The notes beneath the pieces are model-generated. The model made no database searches. It was not told where the DNA came from and worked only from the letters and a program-made list of their open reading frames with translations. A DNA stretch of 64,000 nucleotides from positions 62,001-126,000 of the forward strand of contig CAVVGO010000003.1 of NCBI GenBank assembly GCA_963747835.1, in the 5' to 3' direction. Both the position numbers and the translations under genes were made by a program. This document shows positions 54,224 to 63,213 of this stretch, piece by piece. How positions within the stretch are numbered: position 1 is the stretch's first letter; every line of letters starts with the position of its first letter. Origin of the DNA: JAJPKK01 sp963747835. GTDB taxonomy: Bacteria; Pseudomonadota; Alphaproteobacteria; Rhizobiales; Xanthobacteraceae.

Positions 54224-54344
54224 GCGTCATGCTCCGCGAAACCGGAGCATCCAGTAGCCAGTGCGCCATCGGTGAAACTTATGCTGTGCGCACATCACAG
54301 TCCGGCGGTTACTGGATCGCCCGCCTACACGGGCGATGACACCG
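54224..54344. repeat. paired REP-like palindrome, family A
   Basis: GCGTCATGCTCCGCGAAACCGG with ATCCAGTAGCC, about 60 bases, then GGTTACTGGAT and hairpin CGCCCGCCTACACGGGCG ending ATGACACC. Third copy of family A, between the XRE gene and the hydrolase-side operon. Confidence 0.7.
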
Positions 54345-54372
54345 GTGGCAATCGAATGTCAAAAACAGAACG

Positions 54373-56709
54373 CTATCTCTCCGGCCGCCCCGCCGCGATC
54401 TTCGCCACGAGTTCGGCCGGCGTGATCGGCGCGTGGTTGATCCGCACGCCAAACGGCGACAGCGCATCTTCGATCGCCGATGCCAGCGCGGCGCAAGTCG
54501 GCAGCGTCCCGGTCTCGCCGACGCCCTTGATGCCGAGCGCGTTGAGGGGTGTCGGCAACTCGTGATGGAGGAGATCGACGTTCGGCATCTCGGTCGCGGT
54601 GACCAACAGGTAGTCGGCAAGCGTCGTCGTCAAAGGCTGGCCGTCGGGGCCGAACTGCATCTTCTCGAACAGCGTGTTGCCGACCGCGTGGGCGATCGCG
54701 CCGATCACCTGGCCCTCCACGATCATCGGGTGAATGGCGCGGCCGCAATCATGCACGAACACAAAGTTGCGGATAAGGACGGCGCCGGTTTCGATATCGA
54801 CCTCGACCTCGGCGACGGCGGACCCGTTCGCATAGGTCATGTCGTTGACGACGACGCTCTCGCTCGCCTCCATGCCGGCATCGACGCCACCCGGCAGATA
54901 ATAGCCCGGCATGCCCATGGTGGCGCGGGCGATTTCGGAGAACGACACCTTGAGGTTCGGCGCGCCCTTGACCCGGATTTCGGGGCCCGCCATCTCAAGG
55001 TCCTGGACGGCGCATTCGAGCATATGGCCGGCAACCACCAGGGCCTTATTGCGAACCTTGACGGCGGCCGCGTGCGCGGACGAGCCGGCCAGTACAGCCT
55101 GACGGCTGTTGAAGCCGCCGAGGCCGAGCGCGGTCGCGGCGCTGTCGCCGGTCGTCACCGTGAAAGCACCCATGTCGCCGCCGAGCTGTTCGGCGACGAT
55201 CTGGGTCAGCATGGTCTTGGTGCTCTGCCCCATCGCGGCGGCGCCGCAATAGATGTGGACCTTTCCGGACGGCGCCATTCGGACCGTCACGGGTTCGAAC
55301 GGCCCGCGGCCGGTACCCTCCACATAGTTTGCGATTCCGATGCCGATGTAGCGCCCGTCGCGCAGCGCCGCCGCTTGCCGCGCCCCGAACGCGCCCCAGC
55401 CGGCGCGTTCGACCGCCATGCGCTGGCACGCCGGATAGTCGCCGCTGTCGAGCACCACCTGCATGCCGCCCCGGGTCTTGAGCTTCGTGCGGTACGGCAT
55501 CTGGTCGGCCGGGACGAGATTGCGGCGCCGCAGCTCGGCGCGGTCGATGGAGAGTTCGTGGGCGGCGCGATCCAGCATCCGTTCGATCGCGAATACGCCT
55601 TGGGGCTGGCCGGCGCCGCGCACCGGCGTCACCGGGACCTTGTTGGTGAGCGCGAGCTTGATGTCGAGCCGGAACGCCGGCACCACGTAGCCGAGCGTCA
55701 GCGCCGCGCCGGACCCATAAGGCACGTTGACGCCGCGCGCCGTGTAGGCGCCGTGCTCATGGATGAGGGTGCCGCGAAAGCCGCGGATCATGCCTTGCCG
55801 GTCGACCGCAATCTCGACGTCCCAGATCTGGTCGCGCTCCTGGGTGGTCGAGATGAAATGCTCGCGGCGGTCCTCGATCCATTTCACCGGGCGGCGCAGC
55901 AGCAACGCGGCGACCGCCACCACGGCCTCCTCCTGGTAGAACACGAGCTTGGGTCCGAACCCGCCGCCGACGTCCGGCGCCGCGACCCGCACCTGATTTT
56001 CGTCGCGCCCCAGCAGATCGGCCAGCATGCGCATGCAGACGTGCGGGGTCTGGGTCGAGCTGTAGACCGTCAGGCGGTCCTCGTGCGCTTCATAGTTCGC
56101 GACGAGGCCGCGGCACTCGATCGAATGGCTGCCGCCGCGGTCGATCCGGAATCGTTCGCCGAATACGTGGGCGGCGCCCGCGAATGCCGCCGCGACATCG
56201 CCATAGCCGAGGTCGAAGGTGGCGACGAGATTGTGGGGCCCGCCGTGGTGGACGGTGGGCGAGCCGGACGCGAGCGCCGCCTCGGCGTCGACCACCGCCG
56301 GCAGCACGTCGTAATCGACCGCGACCAGCGCGGCGGCATCCTCGGCAGCATGGCGGCTCGCGGCGATCACCACTGCCACTGGCTCGCCCACATGCACGAC
56401 CTCACGCCATGCCAGCACGGGCCGATCGACGTTCTGGCGGAACGCGGGCGTCGGCAGTGCCACCACCAGGCGATCGGCGGTGAGGTGTGGGCGGATATCC
56501 GCGAAGGTGTAGACGGCATCGACGCCCGGATACGCGCGCGCCGCCTGCGCGTCGATGGTGCGAATGAGCGCGTGGGCCTGCGGGCTGCGCACGAAGGCGG
56601 CGTGGCGGGTGCCGGGAATGCGAATGTCGTCGACGAATCGGCCCTTGCCGATCAGGAGATCGCGATCTTCCAGCCGCTCGACATTCTTCCCGAACGTCCC
56701 GCCGTTCAA
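54373..56709 (-). CDS. molybdenum hydroxylase large subunit (xanthine dehydrogenase/CoxL family), set 1
   Basis: A 778-residue molybdopterin-binding subunit. It opens with FGKNVERLEDRDLLIGKGRF and has APDVGGGFGPKLVFY, VRGAGQPQGVFAIERMLDRA, GAAAMGQSTKTMLTQI, and the catalytic Glu in GIKGVGETGTLP. The AYRCSFR active-site loop of true CO dehydrogenase is absent, so the substrate is not CO. The start is read as TTG at 56709, overlapping the stop of the iron-sulfur subunit, the usual coupling in these operons. It probably hydroxylates an aromatic or heteroaromatic compound. Third gene of set 1 (M-S-L order). Confidence 0.82.
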   Translation of the reverse strand: MNGGTFGKNVERLEDRDLLIGKGRFVDDIRIPGTRHAAFVRSPQAHALIRTIDAQAARAYPGVDAVYTFADIRPHLTADRLVVALPTPAFRQNVDRPVLAWREVVHVGEPVAVVIAASRHAAEDAAALVAVDYDVLPAVVDAEAALASGSPTVHHGGPHNLVATFDLGYGDVAAAFAGAAHVFGERFRIDRGGSHSIECRGLVANYEAHEDRLTVYSSTQTPHVCMRMLADLLGRDENQVRVAAPDVGGGFGPKLVFYQEEAVVAVAALLLRRPVKWIEDRREHFISTTQERDQIWDVEIAVDRQGMIRGFRGTLIHEHGAYTARGVNVPYGSGAALTLGYVVPAFRLDIKLALTNKVPVTPVRGAGQPQGVFAIERMLDRAAHELSIDRAELRRRNLVPADQMPYRTKLKTRGGMQVVLDSGDYPACQRMAVERAGWGAFGARQAAALRDGRYIGIGIANYVEGTGRGPFEPVTVRMAPSGKVHIYCGAAAMGQSTKTMLTQIVAEQLGGDMGAFTVTTGDSAATALGLGGFNSRQAVLAGSSAHAAAVKVRNKALVVAGHMLECAVQDLEMAGPEIRVKGAPNLKVSFSEIARATMGMPGYYLPGGVDAGMEASESVVVNDMTYANGSAVAEVEVDIETGAVLIRNFVFVHDCGRAIHPMIVEGQVIGAIAHAVGNTLFEKMQFGPDGQPLTTTLADYLLVTATEMPNVDLLHHELPTPLNALGIKGVGETGTLPTCAALASAIEDALSPFGVRINHAPITPAELVAKIAAGRPER

Positions 56710-57203
56710 GCCTTCTGCCTCGCTTCCGCCTGCAGGCGCTTGGCGGCATCGAGCGCCGAGATCACGATGTTCTGGTAGCCGGTGCATCGACACAGATTGC
56801 CCGAGATGGCGATGCGCACTTCCTGCTCCGTCGGGTCCGGATTGTCGCGCAGAAATTCGATCAGCGTGGTCAGCATGCCCGGCGTGCAGAAGCCGCACTG
56901 CAGGCCGTGGTTCTCATGAAAGGCCTGCTGCAGCGGGTGAAGTTTGTCCGCGCTTGGTGCGATACCCTCGACGGTGAGGATTTCATGGCCGTTCGCCTGC
57001 ACGGCGAGCATCAGACAGGAGCGCGCCGAGCGGCCATCCAGCAGGATGGTGCAGGCGCCGCAGACGCCGTGCTCGCAGCCGAGATGGGTGCCGGTGAGGC
57101 CGAGCTGGTGGCGGATGAAATCCGCGAGCGTGACCCGGACTTCGACCTCTTCCTCGTAGCGTTTGCCGTTGACCGTGACGGCGATTTTGCGGGACTCACC
57201 CAT
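56706..57203 (-). CDS. molybdenum hydroxylase [2Fe-2S] subunit, set 1
   Basis: A 165-residue small subunit. The plant-type cluster is CEHGVCGACTILLDG plus a following Cys (SCLMLAV), and the second cluster is CGFCTPGM with CRCTGYQNI. It carries electrons from the Moco subunit to FAD. It overlaps the large-subunit start and lies between the FAD and large subunits. Confidence 0.92.
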   Translation of the reverse strand: MGESRKIAVTVNGKRYEEEVEVRVTLADFIRHQLGLTGTHLGCEHGVCGACTILLDGRSARSCLMLAVQANGHEILTVEGIAPSADKLHPLQQAFHENHGLQCGFCTPGMLTTLIEFLRDNPDPTEQEVRIAISGNLCRCTGYQNIVISALDAAKRLQAEARQKA

Positions 57204-57274
57204 GCGGATTCCTATGCCTCTCTATTCCCTCCTGAGTCATGGCCGCGACAAGCGTTGCCATGACGCATGGGCTA

Positions 57275-58144
57275 TCATGCCTTGCCTGTCGCCCGCGCGT
57301 AGGCTTTTTCCAAAGCGCGCCGGGACATGACGGTTGCGAGGTGCTGGCGGTAGGACGCCGGCGCGTGGACGTCATCGAGCGCCTCGAACTTGCGGCAGCT
57401 TTCGCAGGCCTGGCGCAGGAAATCGACATCCGGTGCCTGGCCGATCAGGGCCTGTTCCAGTTCGCTCGCCCGCACCGGGCCGGTGCCCATGCCGCCCAGC
57501 GTGACCGCCGCCCGGGTGATCTTGCCGGCGCCATCGGTCACCAGCAGCACCGCGGCCGACACGATGGCGAAATCGCCGTGGCGGCGCGCAAATTCCAGAA
57601 ACGCGAAACCGTGCTTCGCCGGCCACGCCGGAAACCGGATCGCGGTCAGAACTTCGGTGGGCTCGACCGCCGAGGTCAGATAGGCGACCGGAAAGTCGCT
57701 GAACTTGATCTCGCGCTGGCCATTGGGTCCCGCCACCACCACGGTGGCGTCGAGCGTCATGGCGCAGGAAACAAGCTCGGCGGACGGATCGAGGTGGCAC
57801 AGCGAGCCCCCGATGGTGCCGCGATTGCGGGTCTGGCGGTGGCCGATGCTCTGGATCGCCTCGTGCATCAGCGGGAACCGCCTCTCGACCAACTCGGAGA
57901 ATTCGAGGTCGCGCTGGCGCGTCATGGCGCCGACTTCCATGCCGCCCGGCGTCTCGCGAATGTATGCGAGCCCTTCGACCAGGTTGAGGTCGATGATGTG
58001 GTCGGGCTGCACATAGCGGAAGTTCAGCATCGGCATCAGCGACTGCCCGCCGGCCAGCAGCTTGGCGTTCTCCAGCGTGGACAGCAGGCCGACGACCTCG
58101 CTGACGGTCTTCGGATCGTGGTAGCTGAACGGAGGCGGCTTCAT
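57275..58144 (-). CDS. molybdenum hydroxylase FAD-binding subunit, set 1
   Basis: A 289-residue FAD-binding (CoxM-type) subunit. The two FAD loops are LAGGQSLMPMLNFR and TIGGSLCHLDPSAEL. ATG 58144 is chosen to match the family start (MKPPPFSYHDPKTV). It is first in set 1 and faces the second FAD subunit (58326) across a 180-base divergent promoter region. Confidence 0.9.
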   Translation of the reverse strand: MKPPPFSYHDPKTVSEVVGLLSTLENAKLLAGGQSLMPMLNFRYVQPDHIIDLNLVEGLAYIRETPGGMEVGAMTRQRDLEFSELVERRFPLMHEAIQSIGHRQTRNRGTIGGSLCHLDPSAELVSCAMTLDATVVVAGPNGQREIKFSDFPVAYLTSAVEPTEVLTAIRFPAWPAKHGFAFLEFARRHGDFAIVSAAVLLVTDGAGKITRAAVTLGGMGTGPVRASELEQALIGQAPDVDFLRQACESCRKFEALDDVHAPASYRQHLATVMSRRALEKAYARATGKA

Positions 58145-58272
58145 CTTGGTTCTTGTCTTGGTTGCTGGTGTTGGATGCTGGTCTTTGTTGACGGCGTGGC
58201 TCTTGCTCGAAAGACCGAGGCACGGCTGCGGCCCTTTGTTTACATATAGCAATTCTCGTGTATCAATCCAAA

Positions 58273-58309
58273 AAAACGCGTCGTTCTAAAAATGGAACGC
58301 GCGCGTTTT
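58273..58309. promoter_or_regulatory. candidate operator between divergent hydroxylase operons
   Basis: GTTCTAAAAATGGAAC (58283-58298) is an inverted repeat with outer arms AAAACGCG and CGCGCGTTTT extending it to 58273-58309. It lies 17 bases before the set 2 start, in the only AT-rich part of the gap. GTTC/GGAAC half-sites are reminiscent of IclR-family sites; the regulator is not in the window. Confidence 0.5.
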
Positions 58310-58325
58310 CGATTTACGGGAGTCC

Positions 58326-59183
58326 ATGAAGCCCGCCACGTTTCGCTATCATGCGCCGAAGACGATCGACGAGGCGCTTGCCATGCTGGCCGAATTCGCC
58401 CCCGACGACGGGCGCGTGCTGGCCGGCGGCCAGAGCCTCGTCCCCACCATGGCGTTCCGCTTGGCGCGGCCGCATCACCTCGTCGATATCAACGGCATCG
58501 ATGCCTTGAGGCACCTCGGCGTCGAGAACGGTAAGCTTGTGATCGGCGCCGGCATCCGCCACCAGGCGTTCCGCCTCCCGGTCGTCGAAGGCCCGCTCGG
58601 CACGCTGCTGTCGACCGTGATGCGTCACATCGCCCATTATCCGATCCGCACCCGCGGCACATTCTGCGGCAGCATCGCCCATGCCGACCCATCGTCGGAA
58701 TGGTGCCTGGTGGCGGCGACGCTTGACGCTGACATGGTGGCGAGGAGCGAGCGCGGCACCCGCGTCATCGCGGCGCGGGATTATTTCCAGGGCATCATGG
58801 CGACCGCGCTCGAATCTGACGAACTGCTCGCCGAAGTGCACCTGCCATTGCTGTCCGCCGCGACCCGCACCGGCTTCTACGAGTTCAACCGCCGCGCCGG
58901 CGATTTCGCGATGGGGATGGCGTTGGTTGCGTACGAGGTGTCGGAGGCCGCTATGACGGCGCCGCGCGTGGGCGTGGGCGGTGCCGAGACCCATCCGCGC
59001 CGGATCGCGGCGGCCGAGGACCTGCTGGCCGGCCGACCGCCCGGCGCGCCCGCTTTCAGGGCGGCGGCGGATGCCGCCGCCGCCGCCATCGATCCGCTGA
59101 CCGACGCCCAGACCGACGCCGAATACCGCCGCGATCTCGTCGCCACCGTGACGCGGCGCGCCCTGGAGCAGGCGGCGGCGTAG
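58326..59183 (+). CDS. molybdenum hydroxylase FAD-binding subunit, set 2
   Basis: A 285-residue CoxM-type subunit. The FAD loops are LAGGQSLVPTMAFR and TFCGSIAHADPSSEW. It starts with MKPATFRYHAPKTIDEALAM, like set 1. It begins the divergent operon coxM-coxL-ubiD-coxS. The GTFCGS loop has Cys where relatives mostly have Gly or Ala, which is not known to be harmful. Confidence 0.88.
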   Translation: MKPATFRYHAPKTIDEALAMLAEFAPDDGRVLAGGQSLVPTMAFRLARPHHLVDINGIDALRHLGVENGKLVIGAGIRHQAFRLPVVEGPLGTLLSTVMRHIAHYPIRTRGTFCGSIAHADPSSEWCLVAATLDADMVARSERGTRVIAARDYFQGIMATALESDELLAEVHLPLLSAATRTGFYEFNRRAGDFAMGMALVAYEVSEAAMTAPRVGVGGAETHPRRIAAAEDLLAGRPPGAPAFRAAADAAAAAIDPLTDAQTDAEYRRDLVATVTRRALEQAAA

Positions 59184-59252
59184 CCTGAATCGAGCCCCGC
59201 AGATAGCGTCAGGCTCGATGCAGGCTACGATCGGCGTGGTAAGTGTTCCCCC

Positions 59253-61556
59253 ATGAGCAATCGGCCCAACAGCTACATCGGGCGATCGGTGCTGCGGCTC
59301 GAAGATCCGCCGCTGGTGCGGGGGCGCGGGCGGTTTGCCGGCGACATTTCGTTTCCGCACCAACTTCACATGCGCATCGCGCGCTCGCAGGTCGCCCACG
59401 GCCGCATCTTGGCGATCGATGTCGCCGCCGCACGCGCGGTGCCGGGCGTGTTCGCAGTGTGGACCGCGGCCGACATCGCCGATGTACCGCCGATCGATTT
59501 CCGCGAGGGCCGCATCGAGCGGCTGGAGCCCTACCGCCAGCCGGTGCTTGCGACCGGATACGTTCGCTATGTGGGCGAACCGGTCGCGGCCGTGTTCGCA
59601 AACGATCCCTATGTCGCCGAAGACGCCGCTGATCTCATCGCGATCGAGATCGAGGATTTGCCGGTGCTACTTGATGCCAGCGACGAGCCCGGCGAGTTCT
59701 CGCCCGGCCGCGCCACCGAAGCCGCCATCGTGCGCCAGGGCTATGGTGACATCGACGCCGCCATGACGCGGGCCCATGCGGTGATTGAGCTTGATCTTTC
59801 GGTCGGCCGCCATTCCGGCGTGCCGATCGAGACGCGCGGCGCCATCGGCCGCCACGATGCCGCCCGCGACATCGTCGAGTTGCACGGCGCCGCCAAGGTG
59901 CCGCACCGGGTGCGCGATCTGCTGGCCCCGATGCTGCGGCGCGCACCGTCGTCGATTCATATCCACGAGTCCCACGTCGGCGGCGGCTTCGGGGTGCGCG
60001 GCGAGCTTTACCCGGAGGACGTCCTGGTCTGCCTCGCCGCCATGCGGCTCGCCCGCCCGGTGAAATGGATCGAGGACCGCCGCGAGCATCTCGTCGCCGC
60101 CAACCAGTCGCGCCAGCAGCGCCATAAGATCCGGGCGGGCGTCGATGCCGCCGGCGTCATCCTCGCCCTCGACGACGAGTTCTGGCACGACCAGGGCGCC
60201 TATGTGCGCACCCACGCGGTGCGCGTCGCCATGATGGTGAGCGGCATCCTGCCGGGGCCTTACCGGATTCCGGCCTATCGGTCGCTCGGCCATTTCCGGC
60301 TGACCAACAAGACGCCGGCCGCGACCTATCGGGCGCCGGGCCGCTACGAGACGACCTTCGTGCGCGAGCGCCTCGTCGAGGCGGTGGCGCAACGGCTCGG
60401 GCTCGACACCATCGAGGTGCGCCGGCGCAACGCCATCACGTCGGCCGAAATGCCGTTTCCGCGCCCGCTCGAAGTGCTCGGCGAAGAAGTCGAACACGAC
60501 ACCGGCGATTACATGGGGCTGCTCGATCAGGTGTTGGCGCGGCTGTCGTGGCCCAAGCTCACGGCCGACCTGCGGGCGCGGCGGGCGAAAGGCGAACTGG
60601 TTGGCGCCGGTGTCGCGATGTTCGTCGAGAAGAGTGGGCTGGGGCCGTCCGATGGCGTCAAGATCGCGGTGGATACATCCGGCATGGTCGAAGTCGTCAC
60701 CGGCGGCGCCTCGATCGGCCAGGGCTTCGAGACCGTCATCGCCCAGGTGGCGGCCGAGATGATCGGCGTCGACTACCGCCATGTGCGGGTGATCCACGGC
60801 CAGACCGACCGCATCGAGTTCGGTCTCGGGGCGCACGCTTCGCGCGCGACCGTGATGACCGCCTCGGCGACGCGGGTCGCCGCTCTCAAATTGCGCGACA
60901 AGGCGCTCGACATGGCGGCGCAGCTCATGCAGGCCGTGCCCGGCGATCTCGACATCATCGACGGCGTGGTGGTCCGCACCGCCGGCGGGCCGTCGATGCC
61001 GCTCGCGGCTGTTGCGACCGCGCTGCTGCCCGCCTCGCCGGCGCGCAACGGCCGTGTTCCTGGCCTTGCCGCCGAGGGCTGGCATCATGTCGGCCATCAG
61101 GTCTACCCCTATGGCAGCCACGTCGCCGTGGTGAGGGTCGATCCGGACACCGGCGGCGTCGCGGTGGAGCGCTACGTCATCGGCTACGACATCGGCCGCG
61201 CCATCAATCCTACTCTGGTGAAGGGCCAGATCGTCGGTGGCTTCGCGCAAGGCCTGGGCGGCGCTTTGCTGGAGGAGTTCCGTTACAGCGAGAACGGCGA
61301 CCCGCTGGCTGTGACCTTGGCGGACTACCTGCTCCCGACCGCCCACGAGACGCCGGAGATCGAGATCGTCCTGACCGAGGATTTTCCTGCCGACCGCAAC
61401 CCGCTCGGCATCAAGGGCGCCGGCGAGAGCGGCATCAACGCGGTCGGTGCCGCGATCGCCAACGCAGTCGAGGATGCCATCGGCATGCCCGGTGCCATCA
61501 CCGAACTGCCGATCACGCCGCAAAGGCTGAAGGCCATACTGGACCGGCGGCGTTAG
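59253..61556 (+). CDS. molybdenum hydroxylase large subunit, set 2
   Basis: A 767-residue Moco subunit. It has IGRSVLRLEDPPLVRGRGRF at the start, HESHVGGGFGVRGELYPED, TYRAPGRYETTFVRERLVE, GASIGQGFETVIAQ, and the catalytic Glu in GIKGAGESGINAVG. It diverges from set 1 at the substrate-facing loops (VRGAGQPQG versus YRAPGRYE), so the two enzymes should act on different substrates. No CO dehydrogenase loop. The UbiD gene follows after 176 bases. Confidence 0.85.
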   Translation: MSNRPNSYIGRSVLRLEDPPLVRGRGRFAGDISFPHQLHMRIARSQVAHGRILAIDVAAARAVPGVFAVWTAADIADVPPIDFREGRIERLEPYRQPVLATGYVRYVGEPVAAVFANDPYVAEDAADLIAIEIEDLPVLLDASDEPGEFSPGRATEAAIVRQGYGDIDAAMTRAHAVIELDLSVGRHSGVPIETRGAIGRHDAARDIVELHGAAKVPHRVRDLLAPMLRRAPSSIHIHESHVGGGFGVRGELYPEDVLVCLAAMRLARPVKWIEDRREHLVAANQSRQQRHKIRAGVDAAGVILALDDEFWHDQGAYVRTHAVRVAMMVSGILPGPYRIPAYRSLGHFRLTNKTPAATYRAPGRYETTFVRERLVEAVAQRLGLDTIEVRRRNAITSAEMPFPRPLEVLGEEVEHDTGDYMGLLDQVLARLSWPKLTADLRARRAKGELVGAGVAMFVEKSGLGPSDGVKIAVDTSGMVEVVTGGASIGQGFETVIAQVAAEMIGVDYRHVRVIHGQTDRIEFGLGAHASRATVMTASATRVAALKLRDKALDMAAQLMQAVPGDLDIIDGVVVRTAGGPSMPLAAVATALLPASPARNGRVPGLAAEGWHHVGHQVYPYGSHVAVVRVDPDTGGVAVERYVIGYDIGRAINPTLVKGQIVGGFAQGLGGALLEEFRYSENGDPLAVTLADYLLPTAHETPEIEIVLTEDFPADRNPLGIKGAGESGINAVGAAIANAVEDAIGMPGAITELPITPQRLKAILDRRR

Positions 61557-61732
61557 GCGTTGACGGATTTTCTTGTTTCACCTCATCCGGGAGTTGTGGC
61601 AGGTTCTCGCTATCTCCCGTATGGTCACCGGCTCGATCGATCACCGCCACCGGGCGGCGCTCCGTTCGGCGACACGATCGAAAGCCTTTCCATGGGCAAC
61701 ACACCAAGACCGCGACAACCAAGGAGCCCGAA

Positions 61733-63208
61733 ATGCTGAACACCGTCGCGCCGCGCGCAGGTCGGCGCTCCACCAACGCTCCCAAGCAGGATTTGCGCGC
61801 CTGGCTCGCCCAGATGCAGGACGCCGGCGAGCTTGTCACGGTCACCGGCGCTGGATGCGACGAGGAGATCGGCGGCATCGTCGACATCTACCAACGCACC
61901 ATGGGGGCGCCGGCGGTGATGTTCGAGGACATTCCGGGCTTCCCGGCCCGCCACCGCGTGGTGGCGAACATCCTCACCTCGGTGCGGCGCATCAACCTCA
62001 CCCTCGGGATGCCTGCGCAGACCAGCGAGATGGACCTGGTGCGTTACTGGCGCAACTACATGAAGAACCCCGAGTCGATCCCACCGGTCATGGTGGACGA
62101 CGGGCCACTGATGGAGAACGTCGCGACCGGGGCCGACATCGACATCCTGAAAATCCCGACGCCGAAATGGCATGAGCATGACGGCGGCCGCTACATCGGC
62201 ACCGGCTGCATGGTGATCATGCAGCATCCCGACACCGGCTGGATCAATTACGGCGCCTATCGCATCCAGGCGCAGGACAAGGCCGTGGCGTCGATCATGA
62301 CGTCCAAGGGCAAGCACGGCAACCTGATCATGCGGCGCTGGCACGAGCTTGGGAAGCCGTGTCCGATCGCGGTGGTATGCGGCATGCACCCGGCGCTGTT
62401 CATGGTGGCCGGCATCGAGATCCCGTACGGCAAGAACGAGTACGACGCCGCCGGACGGCTGCTCGGCGAACCCGTCGAGGTGATCCTGGGCCCCAAGACG
62501 GGCCTGCCGATCCCGGCCCATGCGGAGATCGCGTTCGAAGGCTTCGTGCACCCGGACGACCTCGTCGACGAAGGCCCGCTCGGCGAGTGGACCGGCTACT
62601 ACGCCGGCGGCAAGAAGCGCGAGCCCGCGATCCGCATCGAGACGTTCTGGCACCGCGACGATCCGGTGCTGCTCGGTGCGGTGCCCGGCATGCCGCCCAA
62701 CGACGATACTTTCTACCGCGGCACCTATCGGTGCGGCGCGGTGTGGAACCAGCTCGAAGCGGCCGGCATCCCGGAGGTCAAGGGCGTGTGGTCGCACGAG
62801 GCGGGCGGCAGCCGGCTGTGGCTCACGGTCGCCATCAAACAGATGTATGGCGGTCACTCAAAGCAGGCCGGCCTGATCGCGTCGCAGTGTCACGCCGGCG
62901 CCTATGCCAACCGCTGGGTGATCGTGGTCGATGACGACATCGATCCGGCCGACATGAACGAGGTGATCTGGGCGATGTGCACGCGGTTCGATCCGCGCGA
63001 GGATATCGACGTGCTGCGCGGCTGCTGGAGCACCACCCTCGACCCCATGGCCTACAGCCACGACGACCCGCGCAACGCCCGCGTCGTCATCGACGCCTGC
63101 AAGCCGTGGGCGCGGCGCGATACGTTTCCGATCGAAGCGCGCTCCAGCAAGGAACTCGACGCCCGCATCCGGGCGAAGTTCGCGAAGTTCCTGCCCAAAG
63201 GGGCCTAA
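61733..63208 (+). CDS. UbiD family decarboxylase
   Basis: A 491-residue prenylated-FMN-dependent decarboxylase/carboxylase. Family features are the MVDDGPLMENVATGADIDIL segment, PKWHEHDGGRYIGTGC with conserved Glu, His, Arg and Cys, IEIPYGKNEYDAAGRLLGEP, and EGPLGEWTGYYAGGKKREP, the active-site region with the conserved Glu. AAGGAG precedes the ATG. Here it sits between the large and small subunits of a molybdenum hydroxylase, so decarboxylation and hydroxylation of one substrate are likely coupled. No ubiX-type prenyltransferase lies in the window. Candidates are aromatic or furan/pyridine carboxylates. Confidence 0.88.
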   Translation: MLNTVAPRAGRRSTNAPKQDLRAWLAQMQDAGELVTVTGAGCDEEIGGIVDIYQRTMGAPAVMFEDIPGFPARHRVVANILTSVRRINLTLGMPAQTSEMDLVRYWRNYMKNPESIPPVMVDDGPLMENVATGADIDILKIPTPKWHEHDGGRYIGTGCMVIMQHPDTGWINYGAYRIQAQDKAVASIMTSKGKHGNLIMRRWHELGKPCPIAVVCGMHPALFMVAGIEIPYGKNEYDAAGRLLGEPVEVILGPKTGLPIPAHAEIAFEGFVHPDDLVDEGPLGEWTGYYAGGKKREPAIRIETFWHRDDPVLLGAVPGMPPNDDTFYRGTYRCGAVWNQLEAAGIPEVKGVWSHEAGGSRLWLTVAIKQMYGGHSKQAGLIASQCHAGAYANRWVIVVDDDIDPADMNEVIWAMCTRFDPREDIDVLRGCWSTTLDPMAYSHDDPRNARVVIDACKPWARRDTFPIEARSSKELDARIRAKFAKFLPKGA

Positions 63209-63213
63209 ATCGC

